64,000 nt of DNA from NCBI RefSeq assembly GCF_014836905.1, contig NZ_JACSPZ010000003.1, positions 62,001 through 126,000 of the forward strand, written 5' to 3'. The position numbers and the translations under genes were made by a program. Each line of letters starts with the position of its first letter. Positions within the stretch are counted from its first letter, which is position 1. Of the stretch, positions 47,919 to 55,967 are shown piece after piece. Origin of the DNA: Solibacillus faecavium. Lineage in GTDB: Bacteria; Bacillota; Bacilli; Bacillales_A; Planococcaceae. The notes under the pieces are model-generated. The model saw nothing but the letters and a program-made list of their open reading frames with translations, was not told where the DNA came from and ran no database searches.

Positions 47919-48191
47919 TTGGTTACAAAATACTTGGATCGTTACGCAATTTCGGTAAGTCTATTAGTATTGTTATTAATCCTTTCTCTAGTATTTACTG
48001 GCTTTTTTACTAGTAATGTAATGCCATATGCTTTTGCAGCTACTGTATTAGCTGGGACTAGCTTTTTCTTTGAATACTTATTCAACAAAGCTGGAAATGA
48101 AAGGCAAGAGAAAGGCAAGAAAATGTATTTTTATGTTATTCCAGCAAATATGATTATTTTTGTGGGTATTGTTTTACTCTTATTTAATTAA
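47919..48191 (+). CDS. Small three-helix membrane protein, candidate immunity protein
   Basis: 90 residues with three hydrophobic segments (about 11-31, 35-55 and 70-90) and a charged loop NKAGNERQEKGKK. Start is TTG at 47919 with AGGAGG about 9 nt upstream. It lies 16 bp after the prepeptide gene and is followed by a terminator. Small membrane proteins next to toxin precursors are often immunity proteins; that is inference. Confidence 0.72.
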   Translation: MVTKYLDRYAISVSLLVLLLILSLVFTGFFTSNVMPYAFAATVLAGTSFFFEYLFNKAGNERQEKGKKMYFYVIPANMIIFVGIVLLLFN

Positions 48192-48197
48192 TATTTT

Positions 48198-48239
48198 ACA
48201 GCTTAATCCCTTTCTAAATTGGGGTTAAGCTGTTTTTTG
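48198..48239 (+). terminator. Intrinsic terminator of the SHP-prepeptide operon
   Basis: ACAGCTTAATCCC (48198-48210) with GGGGTTAAGCTGT (48221-48233), then T6. Confidence 0.88.
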
Positions 48240-48249
48240 TCATTAAAAA

Positions 48250-48289
48250 AGCTGGCTGTAAAGAACCTTAATGATTCTTTAAGCCAGCT
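48250..48289 (-). terminator. Terminator of the 58-residue protein gene
   Basis: Minus strand AGCTGGCTTAAAGAA (48275-48289) pairs with TTCTTTACAGCCAGCT (48250-48265), then TTTTTTAA. Confidence 0.78.
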
Positions 48290-48312
48290 GAAAGCAGATT
48301 ATCCTGCTTTTA

Positions 48313-48489
48313 TTACTTACGATGTTCTACAAGGTCAATTGCTCCTAATACAATATGGGCAAGGCCGAAACCGAAAATGGTATTGGCAAGCATCTTGTTT
48401 GTACCGATTTTTTGTTTCATTGCATACCCCGTTGCAGTTACAGCTGATCCAAGTACAGTCGGAATTAAACCTTCACGAATATTTTTCAT
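48313..48489 (-). CDS. Small membrane protein, 58 residues
   Basis: Short gene with GGAGGGG 5 nt before the ATG. The protein begins MKNIREGLIPTVLGSAVTAT, has a basic loop GYAMKQKIGTNKM, then a second hydrophobic segment FGFGLAHIVLGAIDLV. Two likely membrane helices. Own terminator on the minus strand. Family not named with confidence; it resembles conserved short Bacillales proteins. Confidence 0.75.
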   Translation of the reverse strand: MKNIREGLIPTVLGSAVTATGYAMKQKIGTNKMLANTIFGFGLAHIVLGAIDLVEHRK

Positions 48490-48666
48490 AAAAGCCCCTC
48501 CTTCATCGTAGTAGGTGATACAACACCATTATTAGTGTTTGTTCGTTTAGGGAAGTATATTCTTTAATTTTTGCAAGTAAATATTGGATATCCGCAAAAA
48601 AAATGTATTATTATTAATTCAAAGCCAATAATTAATGGAAGAATTAATCGTATACTTTATTGGGGA

Positions 48667-49278
48667 TTAGTTAGGCATATTTTTAGCTTGCTGTGCCTGC
48701 CCATACATATTGAGCATCGTATTCATATCCTGCTGCGAAAGTTGTGGTACTTGATAATACCCTTTTTTGTTTTGGTACAAAGAGATTTCGTAGGCCATCT
48801 CGATGCAGTTTGGTACAGAGTCCTGCAGTACACGACGTACAACTGGGTTTGTACACTCTAAAGCTGCAGCCGTTTTTCCTGCTGCTCCTGCTTTATGACA
48901 GCTTAGCATGAAGCTTGAAATGATATCGTCATTAATTTCGTTAGCAGAAGTAATTGGTTTTTTAGGCTCGCCTGGTTTTATACCGTAATTTGTATCATTG
49001 CCGATTTGCATATTGTAGCTGCGAGTTGGGTGCTTTGGATCGTGTCCTGTTTTGTAGGCTTCCATTGTAAGATTGTATTCATCAAGCATAAATGGGTATT
49101 GTCGATCCATAATAGATAGTAGCTCTGGGTCTTGAATTTGGTCACGTAATAAAACGTATTGATTTAATCCGCCGATCATAGCGCCTAGTACTTCATGAAC
49201 ATCCAGTAATTCATGAGCACCATGATTCATTGAAAATGGCATTTGGTTATCTTGTGATTGGGATGATTGGGTAAACAT
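48667..49278 (-). CDS. CotF-type spore coat protein
   Basis: 203-residue soluble protein of the coat protein F family. N-terminal low-complexity Gln/Ser tract, then ferritin-like helices: HELLDVHEVLGAMIGGLNQY, LRDQIQDPELLSIMDRQ and a second half with FMLSCHKAGAAGKTAAALEC and VVRRVLQDSVPNCIEMAYEI. Family members are deposited in spore coats; shows the host can sporulate. RBS GGAGGT. Monocistronic. Confidence 0.88.
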   Translation of the reverse strand: MFTQSSQSQDNQMPFSMNHGAHELLDVHEVLGAMIGGLNQYVLLRDQIQDPELLSIMDRQYPFMLDEYNLTMEAYKTGHDPKHPTRSYNMQIGNDTNYGIKPGEPKKPITSANEINDDIISSFMLSCHKAGAAGKTAAALECTNPVVRRVLQDSVPNCIEMAYEISLYQNKKGYYQVPQLSQQDMNTMLNMYGQAQQAKNMPN

Positions 49279-49373
49279 TCAGTAACCTCCATAATAAGAA
49301 TTTCGTACGCTCTTATTGTGGATGTGAACATAAATTTTATACGCACTTTTTTAGAAAGAGGGGATGAGACAAA

Positions 49374-49961
49374 ATGTATTCTAAAAATGAAAGAGGCAGT
49401 GCTGGTTTAATTACGGTCATTGCCATCATTGTAGTGATTGTCATTGCGGCAATGATCGTCGTACCGAAATACAACAATTTAGTGAGTGGGGAAGAAACGG
49501 TGGATGCAGCATGGGCGCAAGTGGAAAACCAGCTGCAGCGTCGATTTGATTTAGTACCGAACTTAGTGAATACCGTAAAAGGTTATGCGAAGCAGGAAGA
49601 GGAGATTTTTACTCAAATTGCCAATGCACGTACACAATATGGCAATGCCAATACAGTTGGTGAGGCAGCAGAAGCGAACAATGATTTATCTTCGGCATTA
49701 TCCCGATTATTAGTAGTCATTGAGAATTACCCGACTTTAAAATCCGATGTGCAGTTTACACGTTTAATGGATGAGCTGGCAGGGACAGAAAATCGTTTGG
49801 CGGTAGCGCGTAAGGATTATAATGATACGGTTCAGCAATTCAATAATACTGTGCGTCGATTCCCAGGAAACTTAATCGCGGGCATGTTCAGCTTTGAGCA
49901 AAAAGATTACTTTGAAATTAAAGAAGGTGTGGAAGAAGCACCGGCTGTCGATTTTGATTAA
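49374..49961 (+). CDS. LemA family protein
   Basis: 195 residues with one N-terminal membrane helix (LITVIAIIVVIVIAAMIVV) and the LemA helical bundle: VDAAWAQVENQLQRRFDLVP, YPTLKSDVQFTRLMDELAGT and ARKDYNDTVQQFNNTVRRFP. RBS AGAGGGG. Paired with a TPM-domain gene 33 bp downstream, a frequent pairing; function in membrane homeostasis is not settled. Confidence 0.93.
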   Translation: MYSKNERGSAGLITVIAIIVVIVIAAMIVVPKYNNLVSGEETVDAAWAQVENQLQRRFDLVPNLVNTVKGYAKQEEEIFTQIANARTQYGNANTVGEAAEANNDLSSALSRLLVVIENYPTLKSDVQFTRLMDELAGTENRLAVARKDYNDTVQQFNNTVRRFPGNLIAGMFSFEQKDYFEIKEGVEEAPAVDFD

Positions 49962-49994
49962 TAGAGGCGAAATTTCCAAAAAGGGGGGTTGCGT

Positions 49995-50774
49995 ATGAGA
50001 TGGATTGTCTCGCTTTTCATATTGTTCCTAGCTGTACCGCTTCAGGTGATGGCCGCTATACCGGAGAAGCCGGCTTATAATTCCTACGTTTATGATTATG
50101 CGAATGTACTATCTGATGATGTGGAACAACAGCTGATTCAGTCCGCAAAAGCATTGGAAGGTTCAACTGGCAATGTAATCGTCATGATGACCATTGATAC
50201 GATCGGTGGAATGGATGCGTATGAATTCGGAACGGAAACGATTCGGCAATGGGGAATCGGTGGTGCGAACGAGAATAACGGGATGCTGATTTTCGCTACG
50301 ACTGAGCAAGGTCCAGGGGAAAATGATGTATGGATTACGGTCGGCGGCGGCTTAGAGGGTGATTACCCGGACGGCAAACTCGGCAGTATGATTGATGAAT
50401 ATATGTTTCCTTATTTAATGAATGGGGATTATACGAGTGCTTTTGCGAATATTTTCTCTGTTTTTTATGAGGAAATGGGTGGTGAAGCAGGTGGGGCTGA
50501 TTTAGTGAAGCCTGTTTCATCGGGTGATGATGACGGCATTTCCATTGGCTTTATTATTTTTATTATTATTCTTTACTACCTCATTACGAAGTTTGGCGGT
50601 GGCGGTGGTCCAGGTGGACGTAGACGTACTGCTCGACGTGTATACCGTAGCGGCGGATTCCCTGGTGCATTTGGCGGCGGTTTCGGCGGTAGAGGTGGCG
50701 GCTCTTCTGGCGGTGGATTTGGTGGTTTCGGCGGTGGCGGATCATTCGGCGGCGGGGCTGGCAGGAAGTTTTAG
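49995..50774 (+). CDS. TPM domain protein (YgcG family)
   Basis: 259 residues: signal peptide, extracytoplasmic TPM domain (about 30-165; VYDYANVLSDDVEQQLIQSA, GGGLEGDYPDGKLGSMID), one helix (IGFIIFIIILYYLI) and a Gly-rich tail ending GGGAGRKF. ATG at 49995 is chosen as AAGGGGGG touches the TTG at 49989 but is 6 nt from the ATG. Partner of the LemA gene; role probably at the membrane. Confidence 0.9.
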   Translation: MRWIVSLFILFLAVPLQVMAAIPEKPAYNSYVYDYANVLSDDVEQQLIQSAKALEGSTGNVIVMMTIDTIGGMDAYEFGTETIRQWGIGGANENNGMLIFATTEQGPGENDVWITVGGGLEGDYPDGKLGSMIDEYMFPYLMNGDYTSAFANIFSVFYEEMGGEAGGADLVKPVSSGDDDGISIGFIIFIIILYYLITKFGGGGGPGGRRRTARRVYRSGGFPGAFGGGFGGRGGGSSGGGFGGFGGGGSFGGGAGRKF

Positions 50775-50786
50775 GTTTTAGGATGG

Positions 50787-50821
50787 GCATCTTACTCTTA
50801 AGGGGGTGAGGTGCTTTTTTT
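50787..50821 (+). terminator. Intrinsic terminator after TPM gene
   Basis: GCATCTTACTC (50787-50797) with GGGTGAGGTGC (50804-50814, three G-U pairs), then T7. Confidence 0.75.
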
Positions 50822-50852
50822 GTGGTGTGGTGTGCGGCAGGCGGTGGAGGTT

Positions 50853-51005
50853 TTCTAATAAATGTCCGGGATGTTCTAATATGTTTTGCGATTGTTCTAA
50901 TAAAATGTTGATTTGCTAATAAAAGGGTCGGATGTTCAAATAAGTGAGGTTCGTTTGCTAATAAGTGTTATGAAAGTGCTAATATGTTGCAAAGATTTTC
51001 TAATA
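50853..51005 (+). repeat. 21-bp degenerate tandem repeat array C
   Basis: Eight units with core TTCTAATA (variants TGCTAATA, TTCAAATA) at 50853, 50874, 50895, 50914, 50935, 50956, 50977 and 50998. Steps are 21, 21, 19, 21, 21, 21, 21. The core is the reverse complement of that in array B. It begins about 30 bp after the TPM terminator. Confidence 0.9.
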
Positions 51006-51062
51006 AAAGCTTTCCCCATTTCTATTCTCCCCGGCTATAATATAAAAAAGGGAGGAAATACC

Positions 51063-51296
51063 ATGATTATTAAATTTTATTCTAAACCGGACTGTGAGCT
51101 TTGCGTGGAAGGGCTACATACGTTGAAAATAGTTCAGGAAGATATCGACTTTACAATTGAGCACTATAATATTGAGGAAGATGATGCAGTGCATGAAAAA
51201 TATATGCTAATGATTCCCGTCGTTGAGCAGGATGGGGAAGTTATTCAATATGGACAGCTTGATTATGCAACGTTATATGAGGCGCTCGGAGATTGA
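51063..51296 (+). CDS. Glutaredoxin-like thioredoxin-fold protein
   Basis: 77 residues of the short glutaredoxin-like (DUF836/YkkC-unrelated) group: beta strand IIKFYSKPDCELC with a CxxC redox pair near residue 10, cis-Pro-containing MIPVVEQDGE and C-terminal helix. RBS GGGAGGAAA before ATG at 51063; the longer frame from 50913 runs through array C. Probably a cytosolic thiol reductant; partner unknown. Confidence 0.82.
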   Translation: MIIKFYSKPDCELCVEGLHTLKIVQEDIDFTIEHYNIEEDDAVHEKYMLMIPVVEQDGEVIQYGQLDYATLYEALGD

Positions 51297-51346
51297 TGCG
51301 GGTGCCTTACTTTTGTTGAAAGTCATAATTCCGACAAGTATATAAG

Positions 51347-51375
51347 TTGCAAAACAATATTATGCATTTTATAAT
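51347..51375 (+). promoter_or_regulatory. Promoter of cggR-gapA
   Basis: TTGCAA (51347-51352), 17-bp spacer, TATAAT (51370-51375), 30 bp before the CggR operator. Confidence 0.7.
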
Positions 51376-51405
51376 AAAGACAGAAATTATTTTTTTTGCT
51401 CTAAG

Positions 51406-51441
51406 TGGGACTAGAAAATAATATGCGGGACATAATTTGTC
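51406..51441 (+). promoter_or_regulatory. CggR operator
   Basis: TGGGAC-N6-ATAA-N4-CGGGAC-N6-TGTC. The layout equals the Bacillus operator CGGGAC-N6-TGTC-N4-CGGGAC-N6-TGTC; the right half is exact. Lies between promoter and cggR start. Confidence 0.82.
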
Positions 51442-51465
51442 CAATATAGTTGAGTAGGTGGTTTT

Positions 51466-52494
51466 TTGACTGATGTTTCGTTTTTTGCAGCAGAGCGCAA
51501 ACTAATGCCTGAAATCGATAAGCTCTTTCAAAAGAGGTTTCGAGTATTGCAGGCTTTAGCAACATTCGGGCCAATTGGTAGGCGTGCTTTAGTCGAGCAG
51601 CTTCAGATGACAGAGCGTGATATTCGTAATGAAACAACCGTCCTCAGTGAGCAGCAATTGATCTCGATTCAGAAAAAGGGCATGATTTGTATGCCAAAAG
51701 GGTATGAAGTATTAGAACAGCTTTCCGAATTACATCGGGAGTTGTCAGGTATTGTGGCGATGGAACAACAGCTTAAAGAAATGTTCGGGATTGCACGCGT
51801 TATTATTGTGACGGGTGATGCGGACCAGGATATGACTGTAAAGCAACAGCTCGGTAAAGAAGCGGCACAGATGTTACAGCAACTCGCTAAAGGTAAAGAT
51901 CAGATAGCTGTGACTGGCGGTAGCAGTGTGGCCTCGATGAAAGAGTATTTAACAGCGAACACGGTGCTCAGTGATGCGAATTTTATTGCAGCACGAGGCG
52001 GTATGGGTGACGAGATGACGTTCCAGGCGAATACGGTTGTTTCTAAGTTTGCCAAAAGATGTGGTGCAAAATATCGTACTTTATTTTTACCGGAGCATTT
52101 AAGTGAGCAGGCTTATGAAGCGATGAAGGATGAGCCAATCATTAAAGAAATGATTGAACTGTATGAGCAGGTGGATATTGTCGTTCATGGCATTGGAGCC
52201 GCTCAGGAAATGGCACTTCGTCGCAATAGCACATACGAGGAGCAGCAGCTGCTTGAACAAAAGGGAGCCGTTGCAGAAGCGTTTGGCTATTATTTCAATA
52301 AAAATGGCGATATTGTTCATCATTTACGTACAATCGGGATTCAGCTTGAGCATGTAAATAAGGCGCAACATGTCATTGCGATTGCTGCAGGTAGTAACAA
52401 GGCAGTTGCAATTCAGGCTTATTTTAAAAATGCAGTAAAGCAGACGATTTTAATTACGGATGAGCAAACCGCAAATACAATTCTAGAAAGATAA
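51466..52494 (+). CDS. cggR: Central glycolytic genes regulator
   Basis: SorC/DeoR-type repressor of glycolytic genes, relieved by fructose-1,6-bisphosphate. 342 residues; N-terminal HTH (RRALVEQLQMTERDIRNETT), then a sugar-phosphate-binding domain with VTGGSSVASMKEYL, ARGGMGDEMTFQANTVVS (in parts) and VHGIGAA. Start is TTG at 51466 with TAGGTGG 4 nt upstream. It represses its own promoter through the operator above. Confidence 0.95.
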   Translation: MTDVSFFAAERKLMPEIDKLFQKRFRVLQALATFGPIGRRALVEQLQMTERDIRNETTVLSEQQLISIQKKGMICMPKGYEVLEQLSELHRELSGIVAMEQQLKEMFGIARVIIVTGDADQDMTVKQQLGKEAAQMLQQLAKGKDQIAVTGGSSVASMKEYLTANTVLSDANFIAARGGMGDEMTFQANTVVSKFAKRCGAKYRTLFLPEHLSEQAYEAMKDEPIIKEMIELYEQVDIVVHGIGAAQEMALRRNSTYEEQQLLEQKGAVAEAFGYYFNKNGDIVHHLRTIGIQLEHVNKAQHVIAIAAGSNKAVAIQAYFKNAVKQTILITDEQTANTILER

Positions 52495-52560
52495 GTTGTT
52501 TTTAAAAGTATGTCCATTACACATACTGTTTAAATAATAAATATATTGGAGGAATTTCAC

Positions 52561-53574
52561 ATGGTATTACAATTAGCAATTAATGGATTTGGTCGAATCG
52601 GACGTTTAGTATTCCGTGAAGCAATGAAGCACGAGGAATTTGAAGTTGTTGCAGTAAATGATTTAACAGATGCCGGACAGCTTGCACACTTATTGAAGTA
52701 TGACTCAGTACATGGTGTGTACGATGCAGATGTTCAGGCGGAAGGTGATGCATTTATCGTAAACGGCAAACGCATTCAAGTGTATTCAGAAAAAGATCCT
52801 GCAAAATTACCATGGGGCGAAATTGGTGTAGATGTTGTTTTAGAATGTACGGGTAGATGGCGTTCAATGGAAGAAGTAGAGAAGCATATTCAAGCCGGGG
52901 CGAAAAAAGCGATTCTTTCAGCACCAGCAAAAGGCGATATGCCAACTTATGTTATGGGCGTAAACCATACGGATTATGACCCATCACAGGATGTTATCTC
53001 GAACGCTTCTTGTACGACAAACTGTTTAGCACCGCTTGCAAAAGTATTGGATGAACAATTCGGTATTAAGCGCGGTATGATGACGACAATTCACTCGTAT
53101 ACAAATGACCAGCGTATCCTTGACTTCCCGCACTCAGACCCACGTCGTGCACGTGCTGGCGCGGTATCAATGATTCCGACAACTACAGGTGCAGCAGTAG
53201 CAGTATCGAAAGTATTGCCACAATTAAAAGGCAAACTAGACGGCTTCTCAATGCGTGTTCCGACACCAAACGTATCTTGTGTGGATTTAGTTGTGGAGCT
53301 TGATAAAGACGTAACAGCTGATTCAATCAATGCGGCATTAAAAGAGGCTTCAGAGGGCGACTTAAAAGGAATTCTTGCGTACAATGAATTGCCACTAGTA
53401 TCGATCGACTATAACGGCAATCCGGCATCATCAACAATCGATGGCTTATCGACAATGGTAATGGAAAACCGTATGGCAAAAGTAGTCGCTTGGTATGATA
53501 ATGAAATTGGGTATTCTACTCGATTAATGGATCTAGCGTTATATATCGCTGAGCAAGGAATCGACAAAAACTAA
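52561..53574 (+). CDS. gapA: Glyceraldehyde-3-phosphate dehydrogenase
   Basis: NAD-dependent glycolytic GAPDH, 337 residues. NAD motif INGFGRIGR, Asp34 in VNDLTD (NAD preference), catalytic Cys151 in SNASCTTNCLAP, and the IHSYTNDQ and WYDNEIGYS motifs. ATG at 52561 follows GGAGGAA. Lies 66 bp after cggR with no terminator between, so read from the CggR-controlled promoter. Confidence 0.98.
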   Translation: MVLQLAINGFGRIGRLVFREAMKHEEFEVVAVNDLTDAGQLAHLLKYDSVHGVYDADVQAEGDAFIVNGKRIQVYSEKDPAKLPWGEIGVDVVLECTGRWRSMEEVEKHIQAGAKKAILSAPAKGDMPTYVMGVNHTDYDPSQDVISNASCTTNCLAPLAKVLDEQFGIKRGMMTTIHSYTNDQRILDFPHSDPRRARAGAVSMIPTTTGAAVAVSKVLPQLKGKLDGFSMRVPTPNVSCVDLVVELDKDVTADSINAALKEASEGDLKGILAYNELPLVSIDYNGNPASSTIDGLSTMVMENRMAKVVAWYDNEIGYSTRLMDLALYIAEQGIDKN

Positions 53575-53682
53575 TTGTGACATACTTTTTAAAGAATGAA
53601 GAAAATATGTGACATATTAATTAGAATTTGACATAAAAAGTATAGCCTTTAAAAGGTAGAAACCTTATAATGTATAAGGGTA

Positions 53683-53720
53683 AAAGAGCGGCAGGGAATT
53701 ACCCGACCGCTCTTTTTTTT
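53683..53720 (+). terminator. Terminator between gapA and pgk
   Basis: AAAGAGCGG (53683-53691) with CCGCTCTTT (53707-53715), inner GGG/CCC pairing, then T8. The 344-bp gap 53575-53918 also has small AAGGT/ACCTT and CCTTAT/ATAAGG hairpins and the pgk promoter. Confidence 0.88.
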
Positions 53721-53843
53721 GAATATAAGAAAATTGGGTACATACATATTGTTTAGGGATTTAAGCGCAAAGATTCATCTTCGTCATAAATAATCGCGAA
53801 TACGAGGGAAATCAGAGGCGACACAAGACAGCATTATTGAAGT

Positions 53844-53872
53844 TTGATACTATTTTAACTAACGAGTATACT
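53844..53872 (+). promoter_or_regulatory. Promoter of pgk-tpiA-gpmI-eno
   Basis: TTGATA (53844-53849), 17-bp spacer, TATACT (53867-53872). Confidence 0.6.
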
Positions 53873-53918
53873 ATCCACACAATAATTTCACGATTGAATT
53901 TAAAGGAGGATTTTCTTT

Positions 53919-55103
53919 ATGTTTTTAAAGAAGTCAATGAATGATGTAGATGTAAAAGGGAAGCGCGTATTTGTACGTGTTGATTTTAATGTGCCAATGG
54001 AAGATGGCAAAATTACGGATGAAACGCGTATTCGTGCAGCTGTTCCAACAATTGAGCAATTAGTGAGTGCAGGGGCAAAAGTTATTTTAGCTTCACACCT
54101 TGGTCGTCCAAAAGGTGAAGTGAATGAAGATATGCGTTTGACAGCAGTAGGTGAACGTCTTTCTGAATTAATGGGCAAGCCTGTTACGAAGCTTGATGAA
54201 TCAATTGGTACAGATGTAGAAGCAGCGGTAAACAATATGCAAGACGGCGACATCATTCTTCTTGAAAACGTACGCTTCCATAAAGGCGAAGAGAAAAACG
54301 ACGAGACATTGGCAAAAGAGTTTGCAAAATTAGCGGACCTTTACGTAAATGATGCATTTGGTGCAGCTCACCGTGCACACGCTTCAACAGAAGGTATTGC
54401 AAAGCATGTACCAGCTGTATCAGGTTTATTAATGGAAAAAGAATTAGACGTATTAGGGAAAGCTTTATCAAATCCGGAGCGTCCATTCACAGCGATTATT
54501 GGTGGCGCAAAAGTTAAAGATAAAATCGGTGTAATTGAAAACTTATTAGATAAAGTAGACCACCTCATTATCGGTGGCGGCTTAGTATTCACATTCGTAA
54601 AAGCAATGGGGCATGATATCGGGAAGTCATTGCTAGAAGAAGATAAAATCGAGTTGGCAAAAGGCTTTATCGAAAAAGCAAAAGAAAAAGGCGTTCAGCT
54701 GCACATGCCAGTTGATGCAGTCGTAGCAAACGAATTTTCAAAAGATGCTGACACTAAAGTAGTTGCAATCGATGCGATTCCTTCTGACTGGATGGGACTT
54801 GATATCGGACCGAAAACAGCCGAAAACTATGCAGAAGTTATTAAACAATCAAAATTAATTATTTGGAATGGACCAATGGGTGTGTTCGAAATGGAGAAAT
54901 TTGCAAATGGTACAAAAACAGTAGCAGATGCAATGGCAACAACAGATGGCTACACAATTATCGGTGGCGGTGATTCAGCTGCAGCGGTAGAAAAATTTGA
55001 AGTAGCATCTAAAATGGACCATATTTCAACAGGCGGCGGTGCTTCATTAGAGTTAATGGAGGGTAAGGAATTACCGGGTATTGTTGCGTTAAACGATAAA
55101 TAA
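53919..55103 (+). CDS. pgk: Phosphoglycerate kinase
   Basis: Glycolytic kinase making ATP from 1,3-bisphosphoglycerate. 394 residues; [51 protein letters not shown] and the C-terminal [12 protein letters not shown] nucleotide loop. RBS AAGGAGG. Starts the second glycolytic unit. Confidence 0.98.
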   Translation: MFLKKSMNDVDVKGKRVFVRVDFNVPMEDGKITDETRIRAAVPTIEQLVSAGAKVILASHLGRPKGEVNEDMRLTAVGERLSELMGKPVTKLDESIGTDVEAAVNNMQDGDIILLENVRFHKGEEKNDETLAKEFAKLADLYVNDAFGAAHRAHASTEGIAKHVPAVSGLLMEKELDVLGKALSNPERPFTAIIGGAKVKDKIGVIENLLDKVDHLIIGGGLVFTFVKAMGHDIGKSLLEEDKIELAKGFIEKAKEKGVQLHMPVDAVVANEFSKDADTKVVAIDAIPSDWMGLDIGPKTAENYAEVIKQSKLIIWNGPMGVFEMEKFANGTKTVADAMATTDGYTIIGGGDSAAAVEKFEVASKMDHISTGGGASLELMEGKELPGIVALNDK

Positions 55104-55205
55104 TTTATAGAGTAATTATTTGTGTCAACACTGACTCAAAGCGTCCGTCGTAGCGGAAAACAGTAAGTGTTAATGAACAAAATAATTAAAAACGGAGGGT
55201 TTTGT

Positions 55206-55967
55206 ATGAGAAAACCGATCATAGCAGGAAACTGGAAAATGTATAAAACATTTGATGAGGCAGTGGACTTTGTGGAAGAGATTCAGCAAGACATCCCATC
55301 CCCTGATAAAGTGGATGCAGTCATTTGTGCACCAGCCCTATATTTACCGACGCTTGTCGTAGCATCAGAAGATTCAAGCCTGGCAATTGGCGCACAAAAT
55401 ATGCATTACGAAAATGAAGGGGCATTTACAGGTGAGATCAGTCCTGTGATGCTTGCCAATATTAATGTAGATTACGTTATTTTAGGGCATTCAGAGCGAC
55501 GTGAAATGTTTAACGAAACAGATGAAGCGATTAACAAAAAAATTCGAGCAGCGCTTAGTCAAGGAATTGTACCGATTATTTGCTGTGGTGAAACGTTAGA
55601 AGAGCGTGAAGCGGAACAGACAGAGGCAAAGGTAGCACGACAAATTACAAAGGCGCTGGAAGGCTTTGCACCGATTGAGGTTGAACATATGGTCATTGCT
55701 TATGAGCCAATCTGGGCAATTGGAACAGGTAAAACGGCTACGGCTCAAGATGCTAATGTTGTATGCTGTGCAATTCGTTTAGCGATCGAAACGTTATATG
55801 GCAAAGATACTGCTAGAAAAGTACGTATTCAATACGGTGGCAGCGTAAAGCCTGAAAATATTAAAGAGTTATTAGCGCAAGAACATATTGATGGTGCCTT
55901 AGTAGGTGGAGCGAGCTTAGATCCGGCATCATTTATGAAGTTATTGGAGGCGGCAGCAAATGCCTAA
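55206..55967 (+). CDS. tpiA: Triosephosphate isomerase
   Basis: TIM-barrel isomerase of DHAP and GAP, 253 residues. Lys in AGNWKMYK, catalytic His in ILGHSERRE, Glu in [12 protein letters not shown], and C-terminal GGSVKPEN and ALVGGASL phosphate loops. ATG at 55206 follows GGAGGG; the ORF continues 39 bp up without a site. Overlaps gpmI by 8 bp. Confidence 0.98.
   Translation: MRKPIIAGNWKMYKTFDEAVDFVEEIQQDIPSPDKVDAVICAPALYLPTLVVASEDSSLAIGAQNMHYENEGAFTGEISPVMLANINVDYVILGHSERREMFNETDEAINKKIRAALSQGIVPIICCGETLEEREAEQTEAKVARQITKALEGFAPIEVEHMVIAYEPIWAIGTGKTATAQDANVVCCAIRLAIETLYGKDTARKVRIQYGGSVKPENIKELLAQEHIDGALVGGASLDPASFMKLLEAAANA

Noticed and set aside
48219-48861. Two plus-strand ORFs (90 and 96 codons)
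   Set aside because: Antisense to the 58-residue protein gene and to the CotF-like gene; no ribosome sites.
26792-51005. Possible CRISPR arrays at the three repeat loci
   Set aside because: Units are about 21 bp with only an 8-bp conserved core, no palindromic repeat, spacers or cas genes.
50913-51062. N-terminal extension of the glutaredoxin-like protein
   Set aside because: The extension is a read-through of array C; a strong ribosome site lies before 51063.
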